A DNA stretch of 64,000 nt from Pedobacter sp. KBS0701 (GTDB lineage: Bacteria > Bacteroidota > Bacteroidia > Sphingobacteriales > Sphingobacteriaceae). Position numbers and translations under genes: made by a program. Location of the stretch: positions 2,542,001-2,606,000 of the forward strand of contig NZ_CP042171.1 in the NCBI RefSeq assembly GCF_005938645.2. The letters run 5' to 3'. Shown one piece after another: positions 63,220 through 64,000 of the stretch. Every line of letters begins with the position of its first letter. The stretch's first letter is position 1. The notes beneath the pieces were generated by a model, which saw only the letters and a list, made by a program, of their open reading frames with translations, did no database searches and was not told where the DNA came from.

Positions 63220-64000
63220 TTATTGAATGGTAAAAGTCCGCAGTTCGCTGTATGTCCCCACGTTGCCTGCCTTATCAAATGCCCTTACCCTCCAGGCCAC
63301 CACCTCGCCCGGATCCCCCGCATCAAAACTGAATTCGGTTGCGGTCAGGATTTTTGGATAACTGGAATTGTACGGCGTATCCCCATCACTTTTGTATACC
63401 CATAGCTCATACTTATCAGCATCAGATACCTTGTTCCAGACCAGTCTGACAGGCCTTGAAACCAGCTGCCTATTCAGGGGTGTACTCAGCGCAGGACTTT
63501 CTGGCCCGGTGGCGTCATAGGTAAGCGTTCTTATCGTACTCCATTTGGAATTCTGCGTAGCATTTTCTGCCCTTACCCTAAACTGGTAGTTGCCCTCCGC
63601 ACTCAAGGTCTGCAGAAAAACCAGGTTTTCAGTCGTAATGTTCAGGTCCATGTTCTTTTCGTCCAGAAAGTTGTTCCGGTCCACCTGCAAGCGATAGGTT
63701 GTGGCCCCAAAAAGTTTCAGCCATTCATACCGCACCTGGGGCTTTGATACCGAAAGGCCGTTTGAAGGCAGGCTCAGCTGCAGCACCTGGTCACTCAAAG
63801 AAGAAGGATAGATCACCAGCGACCTTACCGCATAGGCGCTTGCGCTACTGCCATTCTCTCCCCTCACACGCCATTCATATCTACCGGGATCAAGGGTGTA
63901 CACAAATTTATCTTTGCTGATCAGCGTATCCAGCAAAACCTTACTCACGCTGTCAAAACGCGGCGAAACCACCTGAAGCCGGTAATAAAGCGCATCAGCC
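63220..64000 (-). CDS. Fibronectin type III-like secreted protein, C-terminal part (cut by window edge)
   Basis: The frame is open through base 64000, so the N-terminus is outside the window; a GTG at 63972 is internal, not a credible start. The visible 259 residues hold about three FN3-like beta-sandwich units (YEWRVRGENGSSASAYAV; YRLQVDRNNF with YQFRVRAENATQNSKWS; YELWVYKSDGD with VAWRVRAFDKAGN), typical of extracellular binding or structural modules. It ends 6 bp before the GspC-like gene and appears to belong to the same operon, perhaps as a surface component. Confidence 0.75.
   Translation of the reverse strand, partial: ADALYYRLQVVSPRFDSVSKVLLDTLISKDKFVYTLDPGRYEWRVRGENGSSASAYAVRSLVIYPSSLSDQVLQLSLPSNGLSVSKPQVRYEWLKLFGATTYRLQVDRNNFLDEKNMDLNITTENLVFLQTLSAEGNYQFRVRAENATQNSKWSTIRTLTYDATGPESPALSTPLNRQLVSRPVRLVWNKVSDADKYELWVYKSDGDTPYNSSYPKILTATEFSFDAGDPGEVVAWRVRAFDKAGNVGTYSELRTFTIQ

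Overview
The window looks like a chromosome segment from the Bacteroidota, most likely a Sphingobacteriaceae (Pedobacter-like) organism. The support is: two ECF sigma/FecR/TonB-receptor systems, SusC/SusD-type proteins, many lipoproteins with acidic residues after the lipobox cysteine, TAnnTTTG promoter elements, Bacteroidetes-type conjugation genes (traE/traF/traG, rteC), and DUF6443/YD-repeat proteins. No taxonomic search was possible.

Layout. (1) 1-2870, minus strand: the start of a conjugative-element transfer operon (rteC, a protein at the traD position, traE, traF, traG cut by the window edge). (2) 3268-5100: a Crp/Fnr regulator, two small hypothetical genes and a 51-nt tRNA-like remnant; the element may end here. 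(3) 5611-13369, plus strand: ECF sigma, FecR, SusC-like receptor, SusD-like lipoprotein and a nucleotide pyrophosphatase/phosphodiesterase. (4) 30104-14003, minus strand: a second ECF sigma and FecR, an STN-type TonB receptor, two DUF4397-like lipoproteins, four consecutive fasciclin (FAS1) lipoproteins and an Oar-like TonB receptor. This operon has no SusD. (5) 30801-35657, plus-strand genes followed by a minus-strand tRNA: a NuiA-type nuclease inhibitor with a secreted NucA-type nuclease, a short UvrA paralogue and tRNA-Pro(GGG). (6) 36253-37551: small hypothetical genes, one interrupted by an in-frame amber codon.

(7) 37730-64000, minus strand, is the most interesting part. Upstream lies a type II secretion/type IV pilus-like cluster (FN3-like protein, GspC-like protein, YwqK/MORN-like protein, PilX-like protein, two pseudopilins, GspF). 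Downstream come a 1236-aa YD-repeat protein, a 120-aa secreted protein and a roughly 1.7-kaa NHL/Rhs protein with a C-terminal toxin-like tip and a putative immunity gene. This cassette occurs twice. An apparently identical direct repeat of about 8,986 bp (39233-48218 and 50182-59167, offset 10,949) carries both copies, but the Rhs tips and immunity genes differ completely. At the junction the second gspF is cut to its C-terminal third and abuts a frameshifted fragment of a conjugative coupling protein. The locus looks like a polymorphic toxin system caught diversifying its tip/immunity module, beside a pseudopilin apparatus that could be its exporter (inference).

Limits: all identity statements come from reading by eye, family assignments come from recognised motifs, and the toxin and immunity functions are inferred.
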